DNA of 64,000 bases from JBMNFI01 sp050949225 (GCA_050949225.1 JBMNFI010000001.1:682001-746000); one strand, 5' to 3'; shown: positions 6,491 through 16,232, counted from the first letter of the stretch. Notes: generated by a model not told the origin, from the letters alone. Made by a program: numbers and translations.

Positions 6491-6521
6491 AACCCGTCAA
6501 GATTAAAAATCTTGACGGGTT
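6491..6521 (-). terminator. Terminator of nth, possibly bidirectional
   Basis: A perfect 14-bp stem (6491-6504 with 6508-6521) has a 3-base loop. On the minus strand it is followed by TTTTCTT; on the plus strand by TATATTTAT. It lies 15 bases after the nth stop and could also stop transcripts of the convergent hydrolase gene. Confidence 0.88.
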
Positions 6522-6535
6522 ATATTTATACCGAC

Positions 6536-7156
6536 TTATATTTTAAAAGAGCATAACTCCCGCAAGGGACAAATATCACATAAAGGTTTTTGTGCCTTGC
6601 AAATCTTACGCCCATGCCAAATCAGCCAATGATGAGCCTCTCCCCATTTATCCTCAGGAATAATTGCACATAATTCCTTTTCCACAGCTTCAGGCACTCG
6701 ACCTTTAGCTAGACCTAAACGACGGGAAACACGAAACACATGTGTATCTACAGCTAGTGCCGGCAAACCAAATCCTACACTTTGGATAACATTGGCTGTC
6801 TTTCGCCCCACACCGGGCAATTTCATCAAAGACTCCTTATCCGAAGGCACCTGTCCCTCATATTCTTCATTGATGATTTTTGCAGTCTGGATAATGTTTT
6901 TCGCCTTGTTTTTGTATAATCCGCAGGTACGAATATAGTTTTCCAACTCTGTTGTCCTAAGAGAAGACATGCTTTTAGCATCAGGATATTTTTTAAAAAG
7001 TTCGTCTGTAATTTTATTAACTTGATTATCATTGGTTTGAGCAGATAGAATCACTGCCACCAGCAACTGAAAGGTATTATTAAAATTAAGGGCAGTTTTG
7101 CTGCCTTGGTATGTTTTTTCTAAAATCTCTAATATCTGTCGAGTTTTTTTATTCAT
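6536..7156 (-). CDS. nth: Endonuclease III
   Basis: This 206-residue bifunctional DNA glycosylase/AP lyase removes oxidised pyrimidines in base excision repair. The helix-hairpin-helix (LPGVGRKTAN, about residues 114-123) supplies the catalytic Lys, and the catalytic Asp is in ALAVDTHVFR. The C-terminal 4Fe-4S loop has the exact spacing C-x6-C-x2-C-x5-C (CKAQKPLCDICPLRELC). Length is normal. It stands alone, with the terminator at 6491-6521 directly behind it. Confidence 0.96.
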   Translation of the reverse strand: MNKKTRQILEILEKTYQGSKTALNFNNTFQLLVAVILSAQTNDNQVNKITDELFKKYPDAKSMSSLRTTELENYIRTCGLYKNKAKNIIQTAKIINEEYEGQVPSDKESLMKLPGVGRKTANVIQSVGFGLPALAVDTHVFRVSRRLGLAKGRVPEAVEKELCAIIPEDKWGEAHHWLIWHGRKICKAQKPLCDICPLRELCSFKI

Positions 7157-7208
7157 CTTTTTTCACCTTTGAAATTTATTATAACATAAACCTTAACAGT
7201 AACCAAAT

Positions 7209-7243
7209 AAAAAATCAGCCGAAAAAAACTCGGCTGATTTTTT
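7209..7243 (-). terminator. Terminator of the DUF1540 gene
   Basis: A stem of about 14 bp (7209-7222 with 7230-7243) closes a loop of 7 bases. The outer A-T pairs supply the T run on the minus strand. It begins 18 bases after the stop codon at 7261. Confidence 0.88.
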
Positions 7244-7260
7244 AGAAAACTGAAGCTTAA

Positions 7261-7407
7261 TTATCTACAACGGAAAGTGATACAGGCAGTATGATCAGCA
7301 CAATCTACAGCATTAGTCCCGGAAGAAGCAACTTCGATACTTTGAGCCTGACAATCAGAGTCACTGTTATATGCGCATTCCTCTACCTTGCATTTGATTT
7401 TAGCCAA
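7261..7407 (-). CDS. Small Cys-rich DUF1540 protein (48 aa, TTG start)
   Basis: This gene has a TTG start (7405-7407) preceded by a strong GGAGGTGAAC ribosome site and is easily missed by ATG-based calling. The product begins MAKIKCKVEECAYNS and has six Cys, at positions 6, 11, 19, 36, 42 and 47, matching the DUF1540 pattern C-x4-C-x7-C with a later Cys set. DUF1540 proteins are common in Clostridia, probably bind a metal or form disulfides, and have no established function. It is monocistronic, flanked by its own terminator (7209-7243) and by the terminator of the hydrolase gene upstream (7455-7483). Confidence 0.85.
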   Translation of the reverse strand: MAKIKCKVEECAYNSDSDCQAQSIEVASSGTNAVDCADHTACITFRCR

Positions 7408-7454
7408 AATGTTCACCTCCTTTGGCTTCATGCTTTTATTATAGCCAAAAAAGG

Positions 7455-7483
7455 AAAAAATAACGGCAGAACCGTTATTTTTT
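7455..7483 (-). terminator. Terminator overlapping the end of the MBL-fold hydrolase gene
   Basis: A 12-bp stem (7455-7466 with 7472-7483) has a 5-base loop and ends in TTTTTT on the minus strand. The stop codon (7475-7477) of the hydrolase lies inside the first arm. Confidence 0.87.
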
Positions 7484-8164
7484 ATAAATTATTTCTTCAC
7501 CGACTTTCAATACCTGACATTTGCTGTCGGTTTGCGTCTCAATCAATTTTTTAAATTTATAAGGATCTTGCTTGATGTTGGGAAAAGTATCATAATGCAT
7601 AGGAATAACAGTTTTAGCTCCCAACCAAGCTGCCGCAACCTTCGCATCATCCGGTCCCATAGTATAGAAATCACCAATCGGCAAAAGCGCAACATCTAAA
7701 TTATGTGGCGCAATAATGGCCTTCATATCTCCGAACAAACCAGTGTCACCAGCATGATAAATACATAAATCATCCATTAGCACCAAATAGCCGCAAGCAA
7801 TTCCCCCATAATGACAACCTTTATTATCCACATAAGTAGACCCATGCCAGGCCGGCATCATTTTAATTTTCAAATCACCCAAATCAACTAAACCACCCAA
7901 GTTAAAAGCAACGGTTTCAATCCCTTGCAACGGCAATTGATTAATTAAATCTACCTGTGCCACTACAACGGAACCGCTTTTATCAGCAATCTCTAGGGCA
8001 TTGCCAAGATGATCACCATGCCCATGCGTCAACAAAATATAATCAGGTGAAAAATCTTGCCAGGTTTTCGTTACCAAAGGATTACCCTCAATAAAAGGAT
8101 CAATCAGCACATTTTTGCTGCCGATCAAGCTGAAACAAGCGTGTCCCTCATAAACTATCTTCAT
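7475..8164 (-). CDS. Metal-dependent hydrolase of the UPF0173 metallo-beta-lactamase family
   Basis: This 229-residue cytoplasmic protein has the metallo-beta-lactamase fold. The metal-binding motif HGHGDHLGN is at about residues 47-55, a second ligand group is in YHAGDTGLFGDM, and the late His is in VIPMHYDTFP. These motifs, the length, and GPDDAKVAA near the end fit the UPF0173 (YtkL-like) family, whose physiological substrate is unknown. I chose ATG 8162-8164 (MKIVYEGH) over the ATG two codons upstream because GAGGG is 6 bases before it. It is the last gene of a group that includes addAB, separated from the small membrane gene by 47 bases. Confidence 0.9.
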   Translation of the reverse strand: MKIVYEGHACFSLIGSKNVLIDPFIEGNPLVTKTWQDFSPDYILLTHGHGDHLGNALEIADKSGSVVVAQVDLINQLPLQGIETVAFNLGGLVDLGDLKIKMMPAWHGSTYVDNKGCHYGGIACGYLVLMDDLCIYHAGDTGLFGDMKAIIAPHNLDVALLPIGDFYTMGPDDAKVAAAWLGAKTVIPMHYDTFPNIKQDPYKFKKLIETQTDSKCQVLKVGEEIIYKK

Positions 8165-8211
8165 AAACATCCCTCGCTTTCACTAGGTTAATCTTATCAT
8201 ATTTTAGGTAG

Positions 8212-8391
8212 TCAGAAAAGCATTAGCCAGAAAAACAGACAGATTAAGATAAAAACAATTAAAAACGAGGGGAAAAAAATTACATGCACCAATAATAAGA
8301 CAGCAATAAAAAATAAAATCAACTTAGAGACTTCAAAAGCAACAATCAGATCAAGAACGCTTCTCCAGCATTTATTAAACCACTTACCCAT
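8212..8391 (-). CDS. Small membrane protein of unknown function (59 aa)
   Basis: The ATG at 8389-8391 follows a GGGGGTGAGG ribosome site. The product starts MGKWFNKCWRSVLDLIVAFE and is then almost wholly hydrophobic from residue 21 to 59, enough for two short membrane segments split at HVIFFPSF. A longer in-frame extension overlaps the end of addA but has no ribosome site. I recognise no family. It lies between addA and the UPF0173 gene and is probably cotranscribed with them. Confidence 0.6.
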   Translation of the reverse strand: MGKWFNKCWRSVLDLIVAFEVSKLILFFIAVLLLVHVIFFPSFLIVFILICLFFWLMLF

Positions 8392-8450
8392 GACCTCACC
8401 CCCTGGAAGCATTTCTTTATAGAATATGCGCTCAAGGGTTGATAAGTGCA

Positions 8451-11400
8451 TTACAGCCGGATAGTGCGCCCATCTTCCAGCATGTATAACCAAGCTTCAA
8501 TAACTGTTTGCTGCATGCTGTCGCTAAAGGCACGTCGATAATAGTTCACTTGTTTTTGATAACGGTCTTTGATCTGCTCAAGACTTAATCCCCGTCCGCC
8601 CGTTTTATAATCAACCAGCACCCAACCACTAGCCTCTCGAAAAATCACATCAATAATACCCTGCAAAACTACCTTTTGATCACCAAAACCCCCTCTAACC
8701 TCAGCAACAGGCAAAGCATAAATAAAAGGGAGTTCTCTTGCAAATTCCAGAGAATTACGTAAACGCTTGCCCAATTCACCTCGCCAAAAGCTAGTTATTT
8801 TTTGGGGATCGACAAGTTTTGCCCAGCTCGGAGGAATAATTTTTTTGGCCGCCAGCTCATGAATATACTGCTCAATATCAACACAATCCACCGGTACATG
8901 TTGCATAATAAAGTGATATGCCGTTCCCTTTTCCTGCGCCTGCTGATAGTCTGCCGGAGCTTCATCAGCTAAAAGCAGCCGGCTTTCAGAGCGGATTTCT
9001 TCCAAATCATAAGCCATTTTCTGCAACTGAGTCACAGTTATTTTTGCAGTATAATTACATAACTCAGTTTGTGGATAACGATAAGTCAAAACCCTTTGAA
9101 CAGTAGCGGCATGATCCGTTGCAGGCACTTTTTGCTTACCGGAAAGAATTTTTTCCATAAAGTCGGGAGTGCTTTTTTTTGTTTGTTTTTTTACAGTAGG
9201 CATCCCGATTGAGATCTGCCACCTACTAGTATCGTCCACTTTAATATAATCATGATCCGTCATGTGGGCGGCCTCCCGAAGAACCTGCCCATCCTGATGC
9301 TGCAATAAAGCACGAGCCAGCCAATCCAAAGGCTTTCGGTCCTTGCGCAGCACTTCCGCCGGCAAAAACCCCTTAATCGCCGCTGTTTGTGCCCATCTTT
9401 CGGCATCCCTAGCTAGATTATTAACCGAACCTGTCATAATCAACCTTTCTTTAGCCCTGGTCATAGCCACATACAAAATGCGAATCTCCTCGGCAATCGC
9501 TTCCTGATGATGCCTTTTTTTGATAGCCTGGTGAGCCAAAGTAGGGTATTTTATTCTTCTTTTACGATCTATCACCAAAGGTCCCAACCCCAAATTTTTA
9601 TGCCATAAAAGATCATTTCTGTTTTCATGCAAGAAAAATTGACTACCCAAGCCGGCCAGGAAAACTACTGGATACTCCAAGCCCTTACTTTTATGAATGC
9701 TGATAAATGTCACCGCATTATCATTATTAGGAATGGCAGTCTGTCGGGGATCAGCGGCGCTCTTGGTCTTAACATCCTCTATAAAACGCAAGAAACGTAA
9801 TAACCCTCTAAAAGAACTTTTTTCATACTCTCGAACATGTTCATAAAAAACCTGTAAATTACCTTGTCTTTGCCACCCTTCCGGCAAAGCTCCAACTAAA
9901 TGAAAGTAACCCTGTTGTTCATAAATTTGCTGAACCAGCACTGAAAGAGGGGCGTGCTGATTCAGCTGGCGCCATTTATTCAACTGATGCAAAAAATCGG
10001 CCAACTTGTACCCGCATTCATCTGTATTTTGTGAGGCTTTTTCGATTGCCTGATATAAATTACCCGGATAATCCAAACGGACCTTTAATAATTGGTCAAG
10101 ATCCAACCCTACCATTTGTGAACGCAAAACAGCAGCTAGTGGGATATCCTGTTGAGGATTGTCAATAATTTTCAAAATAGAAATCATTAAAGAAACTTCC
10201 GGCGAATGCAAATAATCATCTATGCCGGCATCCTTTACAGGAATACCCATCCCTAAAAGCGTTCTCACCATCTGCGGCTGCCTATTGCGCGGAGAGCGTA
10301 GAAGAATAACCATATCCCGATAAGCATAACCCTGTTCTTTAAGTTCAAAAATTTTTTGCCCAATCAGCGTGGCCTCTTTTTCCATCCCTGCATCGGTCTC
10401 TCTATCCATCTCGATTTTTGACTCGGCATCAGCCTCCTCTCCATTAGGCGAATTATCTAAAATATAGAGCTCCACCGGTACCTCAGCCTGCTCTTTTTGA
10501 CCGGACAATAAATATATTTCTTTATCATAATTTAAATCTGCCGATTGTTTACTCATTATTCTGGCAAAAAGATAATTAACAGCATCTAAAATAGACTGTG
10601 TGCTGCGAAAATTCTTCGTAAGATCAACCCTTTTGCCACCTAAGCCTTGTCCATAATCTTGATATTTTTCCAAAAATAATTGAGGTTCTGCTAAGCGGAA
10701 ACGGTAAATACTCTGCTTGATATCACCCACCGCAAAAAAATTATTATTACGGGATACTAATTGCAAAATTGTTTCCTGTGCAGCGTTAATATCCTGATAT
10801 TCATCAACCAATACTTCAGCAAATTGCTCTTTAAGCTGTGCCGACAGGCCATTTTTTTCATCCTTCAACAATTTAAGGCATAGATGCTCCATATCGCTAA
10901 AATCCAAGATGTTTTTATCCCGCTTAACCTTATTATAAGCAACATTAAAATCGTCTATCAATTGATAAAGTGTTCGCAATAAATCACCTGCCGCTTGCAA
11001 ATCATGAAGCAATTTTTCATAAGACCTGCTACATAAATCCTTTTGCAGATCAGTAATGATTTTTTTTCCCTTATTACGTAATTTTCTAACCTCTTCTTTA
11101 TCTTCTTTATTACCCTCTTTACTGGCAGGTAACCTGCCAAATTGACCAAAAGCCAAATCATTTAAAAATAATCTCCAGCCATTTTTTTGCTCAATATTCT
11201 CTTTAATGGCCGCAATCATAGCCAATTCATCCTTTAGAGCAGCGGCATAAGCAGCCACTACGTCGCCATCTTCAGCAACAACTAAGGCCTCTTGATAAAA
11301 GGTTTGTGCCGATATCAGCTCTTTTCGTATTTCTTGTAAGAAAAAATCGCTCCACAGATAATCATCTATATTTTCATTTTCTCCAAAAGCTCGGGTCATT

Positions 11401-11984
11401 TGATCCAGCCACTTTAAAGGCTCGGGCTGGCTGTAAATAAATTCATATAGCTTAAGTATCAACTGTAATAGCTGCTCATCATCACGATTACCGCCATAAG
11501 CATCAACCAGTAAAGCCAACGAGCCATCATCCTGTTCATAACGATCCTCCATGAATTTATCTAAGGTTTCCCGTAATAATAAAGTTTGCTCCGCTTGACC
11601 GATCACTCTCGATGAAGCATCCAGCCCCAAAAGATAAAAATTGCGCCGGATCAAATCTAAACAAAAAGAATGTACAGTCGTAATATTAACCTGAGGTAAA
11701 AGGGTTAACTGTCTGGATAAATGCTTGTTTTGCGGGTCTTTTTGTGCGGCTCTGGTAATCGCTTTTGATATTTTTTGCCGCATTTCAGAAGCTGCCGCAT
11801 TGGTAAAGGTTACTACCAAAACATGATGCAAATCTAAGGGATGATCAGGGTTTAAAACCTTTTTTATCAATTTTTCCACCAATACCGCCGTCTTGCCGGA
11901 GCCGGCACCGGCCGAAACTAAAAGATTCGTATCGGAAAGCTCAATCGCTTGCTTTTGTTGTTTTGTCCAAACAACTTTATTCAT
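8451..11984 (-). CDS. addA: AddA, ATP-dependent helicase/nuclease subunit A
   Basis: This is the helicase and 3'-strand nuclease subunit of the AddAB complex (functional analogue of RecBCD), which processes double-strand breaks for RecA-mediated repair. Walker A GAGSGKT is at about residues 26-32, the Walker B region reads VLVDEYQD, helicase motif III is VGDIKQSIYRFR, and a late helicase motif is ILYVAMTRAKERL. The C-terminal PD-(D/E)xK nuclease is seen as GIIDVIF and WVLVDYKTGG. Start ATG 11982-11984 is preceded by AGGAGG located inside the end of addB, and the two genes overlap by 8 bases. An in-frame start 6 codons upstream has no ribosome site. Length (1177 aa) is normal. Confidence 0.97.
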   Translation of the reverse strand: MNKVVWTKQQKQAIELSDTNLLVSAGAGSGKTAVLVEKLIKKVLNPDHPLDLHHVLVVTFTNAAASEMRQKISKAITRAAQKDPQNKHLSRQLTLLPQVNITTVHSFCLDLIRRNFYLLGLDASSRVIGQAEQTLLLRETLDKFMEDRYEQDDGSLALLVDAYGGNRDDEQLLQLILKLYEFIYSQPEPLKWLDQMTRAFGENENIDDYLWSDFFLQEIRKELISAQTFYQEALVVAEDGDVVAAYAAALKDELAMIAAIKENIEQKNGWRLFLNDLAFGQFGRLPASKEGNKEDKEEVRKLRNKGKKIITDLQKDLCSRSYEKLLHDLQAAGDLLRTLYQLIDDFNVAYNKVKRDKNILDFSDMEHLCLKLLKDEKNGLSAQLKEQFAEVLVDEYQDINAAQETILQLVSRNNNFFAVGDIKQSIYRFRLAEPQLFLEKYQDYGQGLGGKRVDLTKNFRSTQSILDAVNYLFARIMSKQSADLNYDKEIYLLSGQKEQAEVPVELYILDNSPNGEEADAESKIEMDRETDAGMEKEATLIGQKIFELKEQGYAYRDMVILLRSPRNRQPQMVRTLLGMGIPVKDAGIDDYLHSPEVSLMISILKIIDNPQQDIPLAAVLRSQMVGLDLDQLLKVRLDYPGNLYQAIEKASQNTDECGYKLADFLHQLNKWRQLNQHAPLSVLVQQIYEQQGYFHLVGALPEGWQRQGNLQVFYEHVREYEKSSFRGLLRFLRFIEDVKTKSAADPRQTAIPNNDNAVTFISIHKSKGLEYPVVFLAGLGSQFFLHENRNDLLWHKNLGLGPLVIDRKRRIKYPTLAHQAIKKRHHQEAIAEEIRILYVAMTRAKERLIMTGSVNNLARDAERWAQTAAIKGFLPAEVLRKDRKPLDWLARALLQHQDGQVLREAAHMTDHDYIKVDDTSRWQISIGMPTVKKQTKKSTPDFMEKILSGKQKVPATDHAATVQRVLTYRYPQTELCNYTAKITVTQLQKMAYDLEEIRSESRLLLADEAPADYQQAQEKGTAYHFIMQHVPVDCVDIEQYIHELAAKKIIPPSWAKLVDPQKITSFWRGELGKRLRNSLEFARELPFIYALPVAEVRGGFGDQKVVLQGIIDVIFREASGWVLVDYKTGGRGLSLEQIKDRYQKQVNYYRRAFSDSMQQTVIEAWLYMLEDGRTIRL

Positions 11985-14900
11985 CTTGGGATTCCTCCTC
12001 ACCTAAAAGTGACCATAATTCCGAAGTTTTCAAGGGGGGATTTTCCTTTTTATGAGGCAACAAAAACAAGTCAAAGGCACAAAAATCACGATAATCACAA
12101 TAATCACAAAAAGCAAATTTTTGCCCTTCTTGTGGCGTGGCCGTCACCAAACCCTCTAGCATCTGTCCTGCTGTCTGGCGCAAGATCTCTAGTAAATGCT
12201 CCCGCAATAACTGCAACTGTCTTTCAGTTAAACCCGCCGAATTACCATAAAAATTCCCATCCTTTTTCATCGCCACCGGCAAAAGAGCAGAATGCCCACT
12301 AATCTGATGATCACCCAGTTGAACAGCTTCCTGATCCTGCACAGCTAATCCTTCCAGACGCAAATCCAAAAGCTCCTTCTTGTCACTGGCATCAGATAAA
12401 GGCAGGTTGAGAAAATCATCACGTACTAAAGAGTAATAAATACCGGCACCACCGGCGGCGGCTGTCGGCACACCAAAAACAGCGCTGTTTTCCAGCACTA
12501 AATGTAAATATACCAATAGTTGCAGCTTCAAACCATAAAAAATATCCTTCGCTGACAGGCTGTTTCTACCGGTCTTATAGTCAATAATTCTAAACCAGCT
12601 TTTTCCCTCACCTACCGCCAGATCAATACGGTCTATTTGACCGGATATTTCCAGCTCTTTACTATCTGATAAAGGGATCCTAAGAGAAGGCAAGATCTTC
12701 TGCGGCCCAAACGTTATCTCCCAAGCAATCGGCTCAAAACTACTGTTTTGCATGTGCGTCACCATCACCTTGACCGCCATCACAAGTGTGTCCTTGATGC
12801 GCTTAGCCAAATATGTATAACGTGCGCTGGAGGCCAAAATATCATCTGACAGCTGTGGTAAATATTGCTCTAAACTCTCTTCTACCAGTTGTTCGGCTTT
12901 GCTTTCATCAATTGTTGACCAGGATATTTTCTCTTGATTAATTCTTTTTCCAATCATCGCCAAAATTTCATGAAATAATTTCCCTCTATCCAAAGGACTC
13001 AACTGATAAAGTTGACGATTTTCCAGTTTCAGACCGTAAGCGGCAAAATAAGCCAAAGGACATGTTCGATATTTTTCTAAACGTGAAACACTGGAACGCA
13101 GCTTAGAACCATAAAGTCGCTGCAGGCTATCCTTATTTAACTTTTTCTGCCCCGGCAGATAAAAAAGCCCCTCCAACATTAAAGTCAGCACATCTGCATA
13201 TTCAGCCCGCCCCAGATAGTAATTATAAACGTCCCGCCAATAGGCTGCCCCTTCAATCCCTGCTGCCGCCTTTGATAATTGCTCGGCCAACTGAGCCAGA
13301 GTTCTGTAACCACCTGTTAAAAAAAGCGGATCATTGTTATCTTCACTGAAAAACCTTTCCTCCAACCTTACAAACAGTTCTTTTAAGCGTCCTATAATCA
13401 TAGAAGGCTGCATCTTTTGCCCTTCTTCATCACTTAAGCAATAGCTAAGATAGATCTTTTCACTGGCTCTGGTTAAGGCTATATAGACCAAATAATTTTC
13501 CTCCAGCTGTTTTCTTTCGGCGCTGGGTGCCAAATTAATTCCCAAACCTGCTAAATCTTCACGATCACGTGTGGAAAAAACCCCTTGAGGTTTTATCTTG
13601 GCAGGAAAAACGTCATTATTAACTCCAATCACAAACGATGCCTTAATCTCAGGACTGCGACTGCGCTCTAAAGAAGAAACAAAAACCTGATCCAATCCCG
13701 GAGGGATTAAAGACATTTTTAAACCGCTGAAAACAGTATCAAAAATACCGCAAATCTGCTCACAAGGCAAAACCTCAGCACCTAAAAATGTTTCCGCCTC
13801 CTCTAAAACCAGAACTACCTTATCCCACACCTGACCATAAATAGCAGCACTTTCAGCATCACCTTTTTCAATCGCCTCTTGCTGCCATTTATGCAGTTTT
13901 TCCGCTACATGAAGCTGTTCTAAAAGCAGACGCAGAGCCCCTGCTACCTCATTTATGGAACAAGGTTTAGCTAAAACCTCAGTAAAAGCAAATAAAGCGT
14001 CCCGTCCTTTTTTGCGCCAATCATTAATCAAGGCCAGCTTTTCTTGGCTCTTTTCTTGCCATTTTCCCCGTTCACTTCTAGGTAAAAGATCCTTAGGGAA
14101 AAAATGCCAATCCTTATCCGTTGTCCATTGATAAGGTCGAATACCTGCGGCTAAACAATAGTTTTCTAACTGATCTGCCTCCGACAAAGTAAGCGGCACC
14201 AAAGGATTTTTTAAATAACGAAAAACCGAAGCATAATGCCAACCGTCTCGAGCCACCTCAAAAGATGCCCTGATCAGCTCAATCAGTGGATGATGAAAAA
14301 GGGTTTTGGGAGTATCGATAAAAAAGGGAATCCCCAAATCAGTAAAAACCGTTTGCAAAATCTCCTCATACGGCATAATATCCCTGGTAATTACACTGAT
14401 GTCTCGATAATGCCAACCCTCTTCCCGCACTAAATAAAGAATGCGCTGCGCAATCCCGGTAATCTCCTCCTGACGATCGGCTGCCACCAATATTTCTAAT
14501 TGCTGCGTTTGCTCCGATCGACAATCCTTTTTAGTAAGAGGAAAAAAATTTTTCTCGATAAAAGCCAATTCGCTGTCCTTTGCAAAACGTCCGGGCTGAC
14601 CCATGCAAATAATTGGTTCTTTAACCTCAACACCATTTTTATCAGCCAGTTTTTGTAAGTCTTCCTTGGTTTGCAGCACATTATAAAAAAGATCCATTTC
14701 AAAAATATCCGCTGCCTGTTGATCAGGATCGCAAGCCAAAGTAATTTCTACTTGCTCCGCTTTCTGCAAAAAAGCCTCTATCACCAACAACTCCTGCGGC
14801 GTAAACACACTAAAGCCATCTATAAGAAGATGAGCTCCTTGAAGAAAATTCTGCTCTTTAATTTCTTGTGCCAAAAAATTTAAGCCATCCCGAGGATCAT

Positions 14901-15408
14901 CATGATGCTCCTCTGCTAAAAGTTGAAACCTTTCATATAGTAAGTAAATATCAGACAGTTTATCTCGTAAAGCGTCATCTTCCACTCGCACCTTGGCCAA
15001 ATCAAGCGGCAAAACATTATACATTTTCAGCTCCGAAATCGCCTCCAAAACAGTTTCCGGAAAACTAATATTTTTGGCAGAGGCAGCAAAAGTCCGTAAA
15101 ACATCCTGCTGTTCATAGAGTATTTTAGTAATTAACATTTTTTTACCTAATTCTGACAGGGGACCTTTTAATTTGCCCGGCTGCCGCATTTTGGCACGGT
15201 GAACCAAGCGACTGAAGCTCATTATTTCACCGCGACAAAAACCGGGCGGAGAAAATTCGGTCACCAAAGCCCGCTCAGTAATAAAAGTAGATTGTTCCGG
15301 CACAATCATAATCATCCGTTTTTCGGACATGGTCTTTTGAAGCTGAGCCATTTTATTTAAACAATAATAGGTTTTACCGCTGCCTGCTCGTCCCAGAATA
15401 AAACGCAT
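11977..15408 (-). CDS. addB: AddB, ATP-dependent helicase/deoxyribonuclease subunit B
   Basis: This 1143-residue partner of AddA carries the 5'-strand nuclease and an iron-sulfur cluster. Walker A GRAGSGKT is at residues 6-13. The nuclease motif is FRIIDYKTGRNS near residue 960. The four cluster Cys are visible as one in YRTCPLAYF and three in the C-terminal FCDYCDYRDFCAF, the arrangement that staples the nuclease domain. The start ATG follows GGGAGG. The gene is translationally coupled to addA by overlap. Confidence 0.97.
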   Translation of the reverse strand: MRFILGRAGSGKTYYCLNKMAQLQKTMSEKRMIMIVPEQSTFITERALVTEFSPPGFCRGEIMSFSRLVHRAKMRQPGKLKGPLSELGKKMLITKILYEQQDVLRTFAASAKNISFPETVLEAISELKMYNVLPLDLAKVRVEDDALRDKLSDIYLLYERFQLLAEEHHDDPRDGLNFLAQEIKEQNFLQGAHLLIDGFSVFTPQELLVIEAFLQKAEQVEITLACDPDQQAADIFEMDLFYNVLQTKEDLQKLADKNGVEVKEPIICMGQPGRFAKDSELAFIEKNFFPLTKKDCRSEQTQQLEILVAADRQEEITGIAQRILYLVREEGWHYRDISVITRDIMPYEEILQTVFTDLGIPFFIDTPKTLFHHPLIELIRASFEVARDGWHYASVFRYLKNPLVPLTLSEADQLENYCLAAGIRPYQWTTDKDWHFFPKDLLPRSERGKWQEKSQEKLALINDWRKKGRDALFAFTEVLAKPCSINEVAGALRLLLEQLHVAEKLHKWQQEAIEKGDAESAAIYGQVWDKVVLVLEEAETFLGAEVLPCEQICGIFDTVFSGLKMSLIPPGLDQVFVSSLERSRSPEIKASFVIGVNNDVFPAKIKPQGVFSTRDREDLAGLGINLAPSAERKQLEENYLVYIALTRASEKIYLSYCLSDEEGQKMQPSMIIGRLKELFVRLEERFFSEDNNDPLFLTGGYRTLAQLAEQLSKAAAGIEGAAYWRDVYNYYLGRAEYADVLTLMLEGLFYLPGQKKLNKDSLQRLYGSKLRSSVSRLEKYRTCPLAYFAAYGLKLENRQLYQLSPLDRGKLFHEILAMIGKRINQEKISWSTIDESKAEQLVEESLEQYLPQLSDDILASSARYTYLAKRIKDTLVMAVKVMVTHMQNSSFEPIAWEITFGPQKILPSLRIPLSDSKELEISGQIDRIDLAVGEGKSWFRIIDYKTGRNSLSAKDIFYGLKLQLLVYLHLVLENSAVFGVPTAAAGGAGIYYSLVRDDFLNLPLSDASDKKELLDLRLEGLAVQDQEAVQLGDHQISGHSALLPVAMKKDGNFYGNSAGLTERQLQLLREHLLEILRQTAGQMLEGLVTATPQEGQKFAFCDYCDYRDFCAFDLFLLPHKKENPPLKTSELWSLLGEEESQDE

Positions 15409-15426
15409 ATACTTCCTCCCAGATAA

Positions 15427-16227
15427 TTACCTTAATGGCAGCTGTCGCACTTTTCGTTTTTCGAAAAGACTTATGTGTTTAAATCCGGCGGCCTTAATAT
15501 AGTCATAGGTAATTTTTATATCCTTACCGACACTGTCGGCCAAATGTGCATCAGACCCGCAAGTAACAATCTCTCCGCCCAGCTGCCTATAACGAGCTAA
15601 AATACTACTCACCGGATGAGGCTCTTTTAACTGATGACGCAAAGAACCGGTATTTACTTCTAAACCTTTACCACGGCTAATTAAAGCCATCAGCAGGTCA
15701 TCAATCTCCTTTTGATATTCCTGCCAAGAGAAGCTAAGATGCCGCATCCTCGCATTTCGCCGTAACAAATCTAAATGCCCCAAAACATCAAAATGAGGGA
15801 TTTCTTTAACTAATTGTTCTAAGTTTTTCAGATATTCAATCCAAATTTCATCCTTAGTTTTCCCAAGCATAAATTCATCGGTATGTAAATTACAATTATT
15901 CATATAATGCGCCGAACCAATAACAAAATCCCACAAAGCGGCCTCACTAATCTCTTGATAACGCTCCTGAAAACCGGGCATCAGCCCCAGCTCCATTCCC
16001 ATCCCTATCGATAACTGCGGATATTTTTTTCTCGCCAACTCAATATCCTTTTGGTAGGCCTTAAGATCCGGAATTAGTTCAACGGGCCTAAGTCCCACAA
16101 ACTCCACATGATCTGTCAGCATAATTCCCTCAAGCCCCTTTGCCAAGGCAAGAGAGGCAATTTCAGAAACGCTAAGACAACCATCAAAGGAATGCTCACT
16201 ATGAAGATGATAATCATAATATTTCAT
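15427..16227 (-). CDS. PHP-domain phosphatase, histidinol-phosphatase (HisK/HisJ) type
   Basis: This 266-residue protein has the PHP metal-dependent phosphoesterase fold. Metal ligands are seen in YYDYHLHSEHSFDG at the N-terminus, in LTDHVEF, in GMGMELGLMPG, in VIGSAHYM and FDVLGHLDLL, and in TCGSDAHLAD near the end. This full set matches histidinol-phosphate phosphatases of the HisK family. No other histidine-biosynthesis gene is nearby, so the substrate assignment is by family only. The gene follows deoC by 5 bases and precedes addB by 18 bases in the same direction, which implies cotranscription. Confidence 0.85.
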   Translation of the reverse strand: MKYYDYHLHSEHSFDGCLSVSEIASLALAKGLEGIMLTDHVEFVGLRPVELIPDLKAYQKDIELARKKYPQLSIGMGMELGLMPGFQERYQEISEAALWDFVIGSAHYMNNCNLHTDEFMLGKTKDEIWIEYLKNLEQLVKEIPHFDVLGHLDLLRRNARMRHLSFSWQEYQKEIDDLLMALISRGKGLEVNTGSLRHQLKEPHPVSSILARYRQLGGEIVTCGSDAHLADSVGKDIKITYDYIKAAGFKHISLFEKRKVRQLPLR

Positions 16228-16232
16228 GCTGT

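Noticed and set aside
7261..7407. SCIFF (six Cys in forty-five) ribosomally made peptide precursor
   Set aside because: It also has six Cys in a short peptide, but the Cys spacing and the KCKVEECAYNS start match DUF1540, and no radical SAM maturase gene is adjacent.
8392..8493. Longer version of the small membrane protein starting inside addA
   Set aside because: The extra 34 codons overlap addA in another frame and lack a ribosome site, while the ATG at 8389-8391 has a strong one.
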